From: Cellulomonas sp. WB94
Lineage (GTDB): Bacteria; Actinomycetota; Actinomycetes; Actinomycetales; Cellulomonadaceae
Direction: 5' to 3'
NCBI RefSeq assembly: GCF_003115775.1
Contig: NZ_QEES01000002.1
Location: 1,984,001 to 2,048,000 of the forward strand
DNA: 64,000 bases
In this document: positions 36,631 through 44,461 of the stretch, one piece after another
Layout of the letters: each line of letters begins with the position of its first letter
How positions within the stretch are numbered: the first letter of the stretch is position 1
Program-made: the position numbers and the translations under genes
The notes under the pieces: model-generated
Told to the model about the DNA's origin: nothing
The model's input: only the letters and a program-made list of their open reading frames with translations
Database searches by the model: none

Positions 36631-37295
36631 GACCGGCCGGTCTCCTCGAGCAGACGCAGCGCGGCGCTGACGCGGGGGTTGCGGGTCGGATCGGTGTCGA
36701 TCTCGAGCGTGCCGTAGATCGCGTTGATGTGGTTCTGCACGGACTTCTCGGTGATCCCGAGAGCCTCGCCGATGCCCGCGTTCGAGCGGCCCTGCGCGAG
36801 GAGCCGCAGCACCGCGTACTGCCGGTCGGTGAGCCGGGCGACGGCGGTCCCCGCGCGCGGCTTCTTGCGGTCGATGAGGGCCGAGTCGAGCGTCGTCTTG
36901 CCGGCCGCCGAGGCGCGCACCGCGGCCACGAGCGTGTCGGTGCTGGTCGAGGACGTCTTGGACAGGTAGCTCCAGCCGTTGCGCACGTCCGGCGGCAGGT
37001 CGAGCAGGAGGTCCATGGAGTCCTGCGCGGACAGCAGGAGGATGCCCAGCCCGGGCTGCTTGCGCCGCAGGATCACACCGAGGGCGATGCCGTTGCCGTC
37101 GGGAAGGTCGATGTCGAGGATCGCGACGTCGACGGCCCCGGGCGTCATGCGCTGCTCGGCCTCGCGGGCCGTGCCGACCGCCGCCACGACCTTGATGCCC
37201 TCCACGTTCGCGAGCGTGAACTCGAGCATCGAACGGAAGAGAGGCTGGTCCTCGACGATGCCGAGCCGGATGGGGTCGTGCGCCTGCGTAGTCAT
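36627..37295 (-). CDS. NarL/FixJ-family response regulator
   Basis: 222 aa. Receiver domain (residues 9-130) with acidic pair Glu15-Asp16 and phospho-acceptor Asp61 in AILDIDLPDG; Lys in YLSKTSS. LuxR-type helix-turn-helix from about residue 152: LTDRQYAVLRLLAQGRSNAGI then GITEKSVQNHINAIY. It is divergent from the histidine kinase gene that follows, its expected partner; that kinase is frameshifted here. ATG 37295. Confidence 0.92.
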   Translation of the reverse strand: MTTQAHDPIRLGIVEDQPLFRSMLEFTLANVEGIKVVAAVGTAREAEQRMTPGAVDVAILDIDLPDGNGIALGVILRRKQPGLGILLLSAQDSMDLLLDLPPDVRNGWSYLSKTSSTSTDTLVAAVRASAAGKTTLDSALIDRKKPRAGTAVARLTDRQYAVLRLLAQGRSNAGIGEALGITEKSVQNHINAIYGTLEIDTDPTRNPRVSAALRLLEETGRS

Positions 37296-37372
37296 CGTGC
37301 CCCAGTATCGTCGTGCGCGACGTCACGAGCGCGATCCCGCGCCGTGGGGACACCGATGAGGACTGGACGACC

Positions 37373-38526
37373 ATGCCTGCCCCGAGGACAGCCGAGCAGT
37401 CAGCCCAGCGCGACGACCTCAGGGCGCTCCTGGCCGCGACGGGCGGCGTCCTCGGTCTGCTCGCGGTGGGTGCGGCGCTCCTCGTGTCCGCGGCGTACAA
37501 GTACGCCCCCGCGGGCGTGGGCGGCGGGTCGTTCGGCGGTCGTCTCGCAGCGAACACGATCTGCGTCCTGGTCATGCTCGCCGCCCTGCGCTGGAGCAGG
37601 GTCGCGACCACCCACAGCTTCTGGGAGATGGTCTACGGGATCGCGGTCGCCTCGATGTATGCGGCGACCGCGCGCGTCATGGCCCAGTCCGCGTTCCACG
37701 TCTACGACGTGACGATCAGGACGACCCAGCTCGTCGAGCTGTCGGCCGGCCTCATCGCGGCGGTCGCGGGCGGGATGGCGGGGGCGGCGGCCATGGTGTC
37801 GCAGCGGCGGCTCCGCAAGGGCATCGAGGCGGGAGCCGCGGCAAAGGTTCGGATCGAGCTCGCGCTGCGGGCCCTGGAGGACGAGGAGGTCCGGGTCCGC
37901 CGCGAGGTCGCCGAGGGCCTGCACGGCAGCCTCCAGCAGAGGCTCGTGCTCATCGTGGCGCGGCTCGACCGCGCGATCGAGTCGTTCGACTCGGGGTTCG
38001 GCACCGACGCCGACGTGCTCGCGCTGCGTGAGGTGCGCGAGCAGATCGAGGACGTGCGGGAGGGCGACGTGCGCGAGACCAGCCGCATGCTCTACCCGGA
38101 GAGCCTCGAGATCGGCATGGTGCCGGCGGTGCGGTCGCTGCTCGCGCGGATGCCCCCGACATCGCGACGCGCATGGTGGTGTCCGACGACGTGCGCAGCC
38201 TCGACGACCCGGTCTCGCCGCAGCTGACCCAGAGCGAGCGGCTGCTCGCGGTCCGGGTCGTCGAGGAGGCGGTGACCAACGCGCTGCGCCACGGCGGCGC
38301 GCACTCGCTGCGCGTGGCGATCGATCTCGACGTGGACTGCCTCGCCGTCGCGGTGGTCGACGACGGGTCGGGATTCGATGCGCCGACCGTCGGCCCACGC
38401 TCCGGGACGAAGCGCCTCCAGGAGCGACTGGTGCTCATCGGCGGACGGCTGAATGTCTCATCTGTCCCGGGTGAGGGGACGCGCGTGGAGGCGCGCGTCC
38501 CGATCTCGACCATGTACGACGCCTGA
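37373..38526 (+). pseudogene. Histidine kinase (NarL-partner, HisKA_3 type), split by a one-base frameshift
   Basis: The first frame (37373 to 38227) encodes four or so membrane helices and the HisKA_3 dimerisation domain with phospho-acceptor His184 in AEGLHGSLQQRL. It should continue into HATPase_c, but that domain (EAVTNALRHGGAHSLRV, VVDDGSGFD, GGRLNVSSVPGEGTRVEA) is in another frame, ending at 38526. The frames join at a run of five C (38153-38157): one added C gives a smooth LLARMPPDIATRMVVSDD. The product would be about 385 aa. It is a real inactivation, a sequencing error in the homopolymer, or phase-variable slippage. ATG 37373 is the likely start; 37313 is an alternative. Confidence 0.85.
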
Positions 38527-38561
38527 CGCGCCAGTCACACCCTCGGCATGAACCTGTCATA

Positions 38562-38577
38562 CGTGATGTTCATCACG
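38562..38577. promoter_or_regulatory. 16-bp palindrome after the histidine kinase gene
   Basis: CGTGATG-TT-CATCACG, perfect 7-bp arms, 36 bp after the kinase stop. It could be an operator for the cluster or a short hairpin terminator. Confidence 0.45.
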
Positions 38578-38653
38578 ATGGTCGCGCTTCCACGACCGAA
38601 CGAGCGGGTTCGCCAGCGGCTGTGAAACGGCTGTGGACACGCTCCTGCGCTGT

Positions 38654-38699
38654 CCGATGCATGCCGATACGTGCCGATTGTCCGGGGTGAAACAATCGG
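38654..38699. promoter_or_regulatory. Helically phased CCGAT repeats with an inverted copy
   Basis: CCGAT starts at 38654, 38664 and 38674, exactly one helical turn apart. The third is extended to CCGATTGT and is mirrored by ACAATCGG at 38692-38699 after a 10-bp spacer. This looks like a multi-site regulator platform 41 bp upstream of the -35 box. Confidence 0.55.
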
Positions 38700-38739
38700 A
38701 CCATTCCGGCACCGCAGGTGGCTGCACCCAGGGCAGACG

Positions 38740-38767
38740 TGGACATCTGTTCAGAACTTTCTAGGGT
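38740..38767 (+). promoter_or_regulatory. Promoter of the SipW-like cluster
   Basis: -35 TGGACA (38740-38745) and -10 TAGGGT (38762-38767), 16 bp apart. The start would be near 38774, about 80 nt upstream of the first gene. Confidence 0.5.
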
Positions 38768-38855
38768 TCCAGTTGTCCAGCAGCGAGGTCGCTCTTTGGA
38801 CGGGTTTCGGCCACTCGCCGACTCCCACCAGAACCAGTCTCCGGGAGCAATCGGA

Positions 38856-39272
38856 ATGTCGAAGTCCACGAACCGTCGCAAGTCCATCGCCATCGCGCTC
38901 GCCGTCCTCGGCGTCGCCGGTCTGTCGCTTGCGTCCGCCGCGCAGCTGAACCTGACCGGGAGCAACACGGTCCAGTCCGGCACCCTCGCCCTGACCGCGG
39001 ACTGCCAGACGACGACCATCCCGGTGACGTTCTCGGCTCCGGCACGCACGGGCGCAACCTTCGGGTCGGACACGGTCACCCTCAGCAAGATCGACGCCGC
39101 ATGCGCGGACGGCAAGCACAAGTACAAGGTCGCGCTTCTCGGCGACCTCAACGCAGTCATTCTTGATGGCGTGGAGACCTCGCTTGCCTCGGGTGCGACG
39201 TCGATCTCGATCCCGCTCTCGGCCGGCCAGGACAACGCCATCAAGACCGTCGCGCTCACGATCTACAGCTGA
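38856..39272 (+). CDS. Small exported protein, likely SipW-type signal peptidase substrate (1)
   Basis: 138 aa. Signal peptide: NRRKS, a hydrophobic core (IAIALAVLGVAGLSLAS) and probable cleavage at ASA-AQL near residue 28. The mature part (about 110 aa) is Thr/Ser/Val-rich with two Cys (TADCQTTT, DAACADGK). Its module VTLSKIDAACADGKHKYKVAL is shared with the two other exported proteins of the cluster. It resembles the small surface proteins that accompany SipW-like peptidases (TasA/camelysin-type cassettes) in Gram-positives; no known name. ATG 38856 has GGGAGC upstream. The peptidase gene follows 43 bp later. Confidence 0.8.
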   Translation: MSKSTNRRKSIAIALAVLGVAGLSLASAAQLNLTGSNTVQSGTLALTADCQTTTIPVTFSAPARTGATFGSDTVTLSKIDAACADGKHKYKVALLGDLNAVILDGVETSLASGATSISIPLSAGQDNAIKTVALTIYS

Positions 39273-39315
39273 ACCGCGCTCACGGACTGACTGAGGTCGG
39301 ATCATCGAGCGACGC

Positions 39316-39999
39316 ATGCACCTTCGAGCCGGCGCGGCCACCCCGCGCCGGCTCGTTGGCATCGTCGCGTCCGTCCTGCTGTACACCCTCGCGGGGGTCG
39401 CGGCCTTCCTCCTCTGGCCGACGAGCCTCGGCGGCTGCACGACCCTGACGATCGTCTCGGGCCACTCGATGGAGCCGACGTACTACACCGGCGACCTGGT
39501 CGTCGCGCGGTGCGCCACGGCGGTGGTGGGCGACGTGATCGTCTACCAGCCCAAGGAGCTCGGCGGCGCGCGCATCATCCACCGCATCACGGGTGGCGAC
39601 GCGACGACCGGCTGGGTCATGCAGGGCGACAACAACGCCGCTGCGGACCCGTTCAACCCTGCCGGCTCCGAGGTCCTCGGGGTCGCCAAGGTCTACCTGC
39701 CGAAGGTCGGCCTGGTCGCCCGCGGCCTGACCAGCCCGTTCGTCTGGGTCTCCTTCATCCTGATCGCGATCGGCCTGTTTGTCTGGCCTCGCCAAGAGGA
39801 GAGCGACGACGACGCGTCGACCGCCGACCAGGCGACGGCGGGCTCGGTGCTCGACGCGGTCGGCACCGACCTCAGCGCAGACGCGCTGAGCCCCTCTCAG
39901 ACTGAGCCCGCGCGCGACGAGGGTGCCGCCACCGTGCCGTCCTGGGTCCCGGACTCCGTGCCCGACTCGGTCCACGCGCCCGTGATGGAGCCCCGATGA
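39316..39999 (+). CDS. SipW-like signal peptidase I (Ser-His type)
   Basis: 227 aa. S26B (ER/archaeal-type) signal peptidase. An N-terminal helix (LVGIVASVLLYTLAGVAAFLLW), then the catalytic Ser51 in VSGHSMEPTYYTGD and His89 in GARIIHRITGG in place of the usual Lys; box E is MQGDNNAAADP. A second helix near residue 140 (PFVWVSFILIAIGLFVW) precedes an acidic tail. B. subtilis SipW, which has this Ser-His arrangement, processes TasA and TapA. It sits between two genes for small exported proteins and overlaps the second (ATGA), so they are its expected substrates. Confidence 0.9.
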   Translation: MHLRAGAATPRRLVGIVASVLLYTLAGVAAFLLWPTSLGGCTTLTIVSGHSMEPTYYTGDLVVARCATAVVGDVIVYQPKELGGARIIHRITGGDATTGWVMQGDNNAAADPFNPAGSEVLGVAKVYLPKVGLVARGLTSPFVWVSFILIAIGLFVWPRQEESDDDASTADQATAGSVLDAVGTDLSADALSPSQTEPARDEGAATVPSWVPDSVPDSVHAPVMEPR

Positions 40000-40823
40000 A
40001 GCGGGCCCTGGGCGCCTGCGCGCTGATCCTCGCGGTGGCGTTGTCCTTCATGACTCCGGCCAGTGCCGCGAAGCTGGTCATGACCGGCGGTCAGCACCCC
40101 TCGGCGTTCTCCAGCGCGCGCTGCGACGACGCCGTGGCGGCGACGACGCCGGCCACGACGACCACCACCAACGTCATGCAGCTGTCCGGCATCGCCGTGG
40201 CGTGCGCTGGCCTGCCGATCGCCGTTCAGCTGTACGACTCGGCAACCACGGCGACCCTCACCGGCGCCGCGACGGTGCCTGCGGCGGGAGGCTCGGTCCA
40301 GCTTGCGCTGTCCGGGCCCTACACCCCTGCTGCCACGGCCGTGATCTCCGTGACGATTGCGTCGTGGCCCATCCCCACAACGTGGAGCTATACCGCGGCG
40401 GCGGTGGCGCCCGGCTGCGTCGTGCTCAACGGTGGTGGCAACACCAACAACGGCAAGTCGTGCTCGTTGACGTTCGGTGGCAACACGGACACCTCCGGAA
40501 CCTCGTGGAAGCTCAAGATCACGGTGTCGACCACTGAGAAGAACCCGGTGACCTGGCAGGCGACGGTGAACTTCGCAGACCTCGCCAGATTCCCCTTCCT
40601 GGCGCGATACGTCGGGGAGTCCTCCGGTGGCGCGACCTTCGCACCTCTGCCGAGCGGCTTCTGCTCGAGCAGCACGCGCCTCGTGACGTTCACCGGTGTG
40701 GCGAGCAGCGGTACTGCGACCGTGGTCGGGGCCGATGGCGCGCAGGTCGCAGTCACTCAGACGATCGAATTCGTGGGGAACAACACCGGGCAGATCACCA
40801 ACCCGGTCTACATCTGCCCCTGA
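39996..40823 (+). CDS. Exported protein, likely SipW-type signal peptidase substrate (2)
   Basis: 275 aa. Signal peptide MKRALGACALILAVALSF with probable cleavage ASA-AKL near residue 24. The mature protein is Thr/Ser/Gly-rich with at least five Cys and few charged residues, as in secreted beta-rich surface proteins. The first half carries the shared module (MQLSGIAVACAGLPIAVQLYD); the second (from about residue 130, CVVLNGGGNTNNGKSC) is unlike its neighbours, with a further Cys pair (GFCSSS, VYICP). Start ATG 39996 overlaps the peptidase stop. A terminator hairpin follows. Confidence 0.78.
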   Translation: MKRALGACALILAVALSFMTPASAAKLVMTGGQHPSAFSSARCDDAVAATTPATTTTTNVMQLSGIAVACAGLPIAVQLYDSATTATLTGAATVPAAGGSVQLALSGPYTPAATAVISVTIASWPIPTTWSYTAAAVAPGCVVLNGGGNTNNGKSCSLTFGGNTDTSGTSWKLKITVSTTEKNPVTWQATVNFADLARFPFLARYVGESSGGATFAPLPSGFCSSSTRLVTFTGVASSGTATVVGADGAQVAVTQTIEFVGNNTGQITNPVYICP

Positions 40824-41236
40824 CTCGTCGGTCCGGGCGACCTGCTCGCCCGGCGTCCTCAAAGTCCCGGTCGACCTCGCGCCCGTGCAGACACGCGACG
40901 CGCGCCTGACTCTGGGCGCGTTCTGACGGGTCCCGTGACCAACTCTCATCGATCTTGGCTCGGGTGGGTGTTTTCCCCCTATTGCCGCCAAAGTCATCCC
41001 CTTCGTCGCGCCTATCCCGTATCCGGCGTCGGCTCCGACGGCTCGAGCGGCCTGTCTCTGCGCCCGTCGCCCACCCCCGAAAAGCGTGGGAGCGCAGCCT
41101 CTCCGGCGACTTCGCCCATGTGTCCGGCCGTGGGGCTTTATTTCATCCAGCGTGACCTGACTCACTGGTGGCTTGGGTGTTTCCACCTACGTATGGTCGT
41201 GAGCAAGGGAACGACTTGCGGTGAAGGAGGTGCGCG
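40824..41236. other. Intergenic region with terminator and two similar promoter-like elements
   Basis: 413 bp. After the terminator hairpin I see no convincing gene; a 101-codon frame has poor composition and no ribosome site. Two related elements, GGGTGTTTTCCCCCTATTG (40966-40984) and GGGTGTTTCCACCTACGTA (from 41175), share GGGTGTTT and CCTA, 209 bp apart. Confidence 0.55.
40833..40853 (+). terminator. Terminator hairpin after the SipW-like operon
   Basis: CCGGGCGA (40833-40840) and TCGCCCGG (40846-40853) around CCTGC, 10 nt after the stop. Confidence 0.65.
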
Positions 41237-41635
41237 ATGAGCACAGCGACAAGCTCGAAGCGGCGGAGCAACCGACGCTGGTGGGCCAGCGCCTTCCTCG
41301 CCGTCGCGGCCGCTGGTGCCTTCGCCTCGTCGAGTGCCGCGCAGGCAGGCGAGCTGTCGTCCGCCTCCGCGTGCCCGGCCTCCCAGATCTCGGTGAGCTA
41401 CGAGGTCGGTATCGACTCGACCCTGGGCGCGTACGCCGTCACCGGGATCCGGGTCACCGGCTACCCGACCCAGTGCGCGGGTCAGCGCGTCGCAGTGACG
41501 GTGCACGACGCCGCTGGCGCGGCACTCGGCACCGCGACCGGCGAGCTGAGGACCGACTCGGTGCTCGCGATGACGGCGACCACGCCCGTCGACGCCGCGC
41601 AGGCCGACCGGCTCACGATCGCCCCCGCCGTCTGA
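41237..41635 (+). CDS. Small exported protein, likely SipW-type signal peptidase substrate (3)
   Basis: 132 aa. Signal peptide with basic N-region (SSKRRSNRRWW) and core ASAFLAVAAAGAFASSSA, cleaved near SSA-AQA at about residue 35. The mature part has two Cys (SACPASQ and PTQCAGQ) and the module AVTGIRVTG..QCAGQRVAVTVHD shared with the two other exported proteins. It has the strongest ribosome site in the window (AAGGAGGT, 5 nt before the ATG), so high expression is likely. It is separated from the operon by a terminator and 413 bp and must have its own promoter. Confidence 0.75.
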   Translation: MSTATSSKRRSNRRWWASAFLAVAAAGAFASSSAAQAGELSSASACPASQISVSYEVGIDSTLGAYAVTGIRVTGYPTQCAGQRVAVTVHDAAGAALGTATGELRTDSVLAMTATTPVDAAQADRLTIAPAV

Positions 41636-41690
41636 CCGTCGCTCGTCCGCCCCTGTCCCTCGACGGACCGGGACGCACCTGCGTCCGGGC

Positions 41691-42506
41691 TCACTCGACC
41701 GGTGCGAGCTCCGGCCGCTTGGCAACGCGGGTCGCCCCGGACGACTGACCACGCAGCCGACGGGTCGCCCACGGGTACACGTCGTCGCGCACCCACCGGG
41801 CGTCGTCCCGCAGCTGCCGGATCCGCGGGACCGGGGGCAGGGGGGTGAGCGGGTCGTCCCACCCGGAGTCGTCGGGCGCCAGGCCCATACCCACCAGTGC
41901 CGCCTGTGCCACCCGCGCGTGCCCATCGGTCGTGAGGTGGATGCGGTCCGGGGCCCACATGCGCCAGTCCCGCAGCGAGCGCATGCCCCAGAGGTCCAGC
42001 ACGTACGCACCGTGTCGGCGGGCGATCGACCAGATGTGCGTGTTGAAGATGCCCACGCGTCCACGCGTCGCCCGGATGAGCGGGCTGTCCGCGGAGTCCA
42101 TGCCGGTACCGAGGAGCACGTCGATGCCCGCCCGGCGGAGGCGCACCACGGCTGCCTCGAGGTCGCGGGCCAGCCGGTCGGCGTCCACCGACGGCCGCAG
42201 CACGTCGTTGCCTCCGCCGATGAGGCTCACGAGGTCAGGGTCGAGCGCGAGCGCCGCGGGCAGCTGCTCGGCGATGATCGGGCGCAGCAGCCTGCCGCGG
42301 ATCGCGAGGTTCGCGTAGGCGAGGGGCTCGGCGCCCGCGGCGGTCCGGCGCTCGGACAGATGGCCGGCGAGCTGGTCGGCCCAGCCACGGCACTGCCCGT
42401 CCGCGTCAGGCACGTCCCACAGGCCCTCGGTGAACGAGTCGCCGATCGCGACGAACCGGCTCCAGCGGGGTGCCGACGCGACGGCGTCGGGGATCGGTGT
42501 GGTCAC
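41691..42506 (-). CDS. SGNH/GDSL-family hydrolase
   Basis: 271 aa. Block I FVAIGDSFTEGLWD with the nucleophile Ser; Gly block in YANLAIRGRLL; block III SLIGGGNDVL (Asn); block V APDRIHLTTDGHARV with catalytic Asp and His. No signal peptide, so probably a cytoplasmic esterase or lipase acting on a small acyl ester. The C-terminal 50 residues are basic and not part of the fold. Translation starts at GTG 42506. Only 39 bp separate it from the upstream ung gene, so read-through is possible. Confidence 0.92.
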   Translation of the reverse strand: MTTPIPDAVASAPRWSRFVAIGDSFTEGLWDVPDADGQCRGWADQLAGHLSERRTAAGAEPLAYANLAIRGRLLRPIIAEQLPAALALDPDLVSLIGGGNDVLRPSVDADRLARDLEAAVVRLRRAGIDVLLGTGMDSADSPLIRATRGRVGIFNTHIWSIARRHGAYVLDLWGMRSLRDWRMWAPDRIHLTTDGHARVAQAALVGMGLAPDDSGWDDPLTPLPPVPRIRQLRDDARWVRDDVYPWATRRLRGQSSGATRVAKRPELAPVE

Positions 42507-42545
42507 GGGGACATTCTGCGCGAACTCGGCAGGCGCGTCACCGGC

Positions 42546-43223
42546 TCAGGGCAGGGACCAGTCGACCGGTGCGGCTCCCTGCGCCACGAGCAGGGCGTTG
42601 ACCTGTGAGAACGGTCGCGAGCCGAAGAACCCGCGATGGGCCGACAGCGGGCTCGGGTGCACGCTCGCGACGATCGGCGTCGAACCCAGTGCGGGCGCGA
42701 GGGTCTGCGCGTCGCGGCCCCACAGCACCGCCACGAGCGGTCCGCCGCGCTCGACGAGGGCCGCGATGGCGCGGTCGGTGACGGCCTCCCAGCCCTTGCC
42801 GCGGTGCGACGCCGGAGCACCCGGGCGAACGGTCAGGACTCTGTTGAGGAGCATCACGCCCTGGTCGGACCACGGCGTGAGGTCGCCCGAGCTGGGCCGT
42901 GGTGCGCCGACGTCCGACACCAGCTCCGTGACGATGTTCGCGAGCGACCGCGGCAGCGGGCTGACGTCCGCCTGGACCGAGAAGGACAGCCCCATCGCGT
43001 GCCCCGGGGTCGGGTACGGGTCCTGCCCGACGACGAGGACCCGCACGTCGGCCAGCGGACGCGCGAACGCCCGCAGGATCGCGTCGCCGGCCGGCAGGTA
43101 CCCGTGACCGGCGGCGACCTCGGCACGCAGGAACTCCCCGGCTGCCCGGAGAGCGGGCTCGACCGGGGCGAGCGCGACGGCCCAGTCGGGGGCCACGAGG
43201 TCGGTGAGAGGTCGGTTCGTCAC
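42546..43223 (-). CDS. ung: Uracil-DNA glycosylase
   Basis: 225 aa, family 1. It excises uracil from DNA, starting base-excision repair. Active-site water-activating Asp in [17 protein letters not shown]; the uracil-recognition Asn in LLNRVLTV; the Leu/His loop [21 protein letters not shown] 43223 (VTNRPL) is chosen because TACCCT (43235-43230) lies 6 nt upstream, giving a leaderless start, and conservation begins there. A 22-bp palindrome lies 79 bp upstream, between ung and the DUF3263 gene. Confidence 0.95.
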   Translation of the reverse strand: MTNRPLTDLVAPDWAVALAPVEPALRAAGEFLRAEVAAGHGYLPAGDAILRAFARPLADVRVLVVGQDPYPTPGHAMGLSFSVQADVSPLPRSLANIVTELVSDVGAPRPSSGDLTPWSDQGVMLLNRVLTVRPGAPASHRGKGWEAVTDRAIAALVERGGPLVAVLWGRDAQTLAPALGSTPIVASVHPSPLSAHRGFFGSRPFSQVNALLVAQGAAPVDWSLP

Positions 43224-43301
43224 CCCGCGAGGGTAGCGACGACGGCGGTCCCGGCGTGTCGTTCGCGTGTCGTGCGCGACCGGGTGAACCGTGGAGGGCA
43301 A

Positions 43302-43323
43302 GGAATGACACCCGTGTCATTCC
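43302..43323. promoter_or_regulatory. 22-bp perfect palindrome between ung and DUF3263
   Basis: GGAATGACAC-CC-GTGTCATTCC, perfect 10-bp arms with a 2-bp centre, 94 bp upstream of the DUF3263 ATG. No long loop and no T-run, so a dimeric regulator site is more likely than a terminator. Confidence 0.6.
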
Positions 43324-43416
43324 CGCCTACGATGACGTGAGCGCGGTAGGGGCAGGTGCCCGGCACGGATCGTTGCTCAGCGCGGACAGGTCAGGCACGG
43401 AAGGTCAGGAGCCACG

Positions 43417-43719
43417 ATGGAGACCGCGACAGCGGAACGGGTCGGCAGCGTCGTCGCCGAGCACGCGGGTGAGCTGACCGAGCGTGACCAGCAGGTCCTG
43501 GCGTTCGAGCGGCAGTGGTGGAAGTACGCCGGCGCCAAGGAGCAGGCCATCCGCGAGCTCTTCGACATGTCGGCCACCCGGTACTACCAGGTGCTCAACG
43601 CCCTCATCGACTCGCCCGCCGCGCTCGCCCACGACCCCATGCTCGTCAAGCGGCTGCGCCGCATGCGCTCGACCCGGCAGCGCGCCCGCTCGGCCCGCCG
43701 GCTCGGCGCGGAAGCCTGA
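43417..43719 (+). CDS. DUF3263 helix-turn-helix protein
   Basis: 100 aa. Matches the actinobacterial DUF3263 family: LTERDQQVLAFERQWWKYAGAKEQAI, then a sigma-region-4-like helix-turn-helix, RELFDMSATRYYQVLNALI, and a basic tail (RLRRMRSTRQRARSARR). Likely a small DNA-binding protein of unknown target. ATG 43417 has AGGAG upstream. The gene pair with the LytR_C protein downstream (71 bp) is common in actinobacteria. Confidence 0.88.
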   Translation: METATAERVGSVVAEHAGELTERDQQVLAFERQWWKYAGAKEQAIRELFDMSATRYYQVLNALIDSPAALAHDPMLVKRLRRMRSTRQRARSARRLGAEA

Positions 43720-43790
43720 CCTGCGTCGCGACGCGCGCCCTGCGACACGTGCGGTCACAGTTCACGGCTTGACCGGATAGCCTGTCCGCC

Positions 43791-44411
43791 GTGAGCAAGG
43801 CCAGCTACCCGTACCCACCAGACGAGTTCGACGCCGCTGACGACCACGACGGTCCTCGCGGCGTGCACCGCTCACCCCGCACCACGTGGTCCAAGGTGTG
43901 GCCGTTCCTCGTCGTCCTCGTCGTCTTCCCCGCGCTCGCCTACGGGCTCGTCACCTGGATCTCGAACTCCGACACCGGGCTCGGCGGCGCCATCTCGGGC
44001 CTCGGTGCAACAGGCACGACCGAGCCGACCGACACCGCCACCGACGCGGCGACCGGCACCGCCACCGACACGGCACCGCCCGCTGACACCGCCACGAGCG
44101 AGGCGCCCGTCGCGCCGCCTGCTGCGACACCGGACCTGACCTCGCCCGTCGTGGTGCTCAACGCAGCGAACGTCTCGGGTCTGGCTGCGAGCCAGACGAA
44201 GAAGCTCGAGGCCGGCGGGTTCACCAAGGTCACCGCCTCGAACGGAACCGGCACCGGCGTGAAGGCGACCACCGTCTTCTACGCGACCGAGGATCAGAAG
44301 GTCACGGCCGACGCCGTCGCGCAGCTGCTCGGCATCTCGACCGTCGAGCTGTCGACCACGCGAGCGAAGGACGGCATCACTATCGTCCTGATGCCCGGCT
44401 TCAAGGGCTGA
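43791..44411 (+). CDS. LytR_C-domain membrane protein
   Basis: 206 aa. Cytoplasmic N-terminus, one helix (about residues 38-58, VWPFLVVLVVFPALAYGLV), an extended Thr/Pro/Ala linker (residues 80-115) and the LytR/CpsA/Psr C-terminal domain (VVVLNAANVSGLAASQTKKLEAGGFTKV). In full LCP proteins this domain follows the glycopolymer transferase; alone it may bind cell-wall material. GTG 43791 is preceded by TAGCCT (43778-43783) at 7 nt: a leaderless start. Confidence 0.88.
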   Translation: MSKASYPYPPDEFDAADDHDGPRGVHRSPRTTWSKVWPFLVVLVVFPALAYGLVTWISNSDTGLGGAISGLGATGTTEPTDTATDAATGTATDTAPPADTATSEAPVAPPAATPDLTSPVVVLNAANVSGLAASQTKKLEAGGFTKVTASNGTGTGVKATTVFYATEDQKVTADAVAQLLGISTVELSTTRAKDGITIVLMPGFKG

Positions 44412-44461
44412 CCGACGCGCGGGGCCGCCGTTCGGCCCGACCGCGTGCGGGCGGTGACCCG

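Larger units (their letters stand above)
38527..38855. other. Regulatory intergenic region before the SipW-like cluster
   Basis: 329 bp without a supported gene. It contains the palindrome CGTGATG-TT-CATCACG (38562-38577), three CCGAT repeats at exact 10-bp steps, an 8-bp inverted repeat and a promoter, all listed separately, then an 88-nt leader to the first secreted-protein gene. Confidence 0.7.

Noticed and set aside
38640-38760. Cyclic-di-GMP riboswitch before the SipW-like cluster
   Set aside because: Isolated bits (CAGGGCAGACG) resemble GEMM parts, but the paired stems and the conserved core do not line up; phased CCGAT repeats fit better.
40935-41240. 101-codon frame between two exported-protein genes
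   Set aside because: Ser/Pro/Arg-rich, no ribosome site, unlike neighbours in codon use, and it overlaps the next gene's start.
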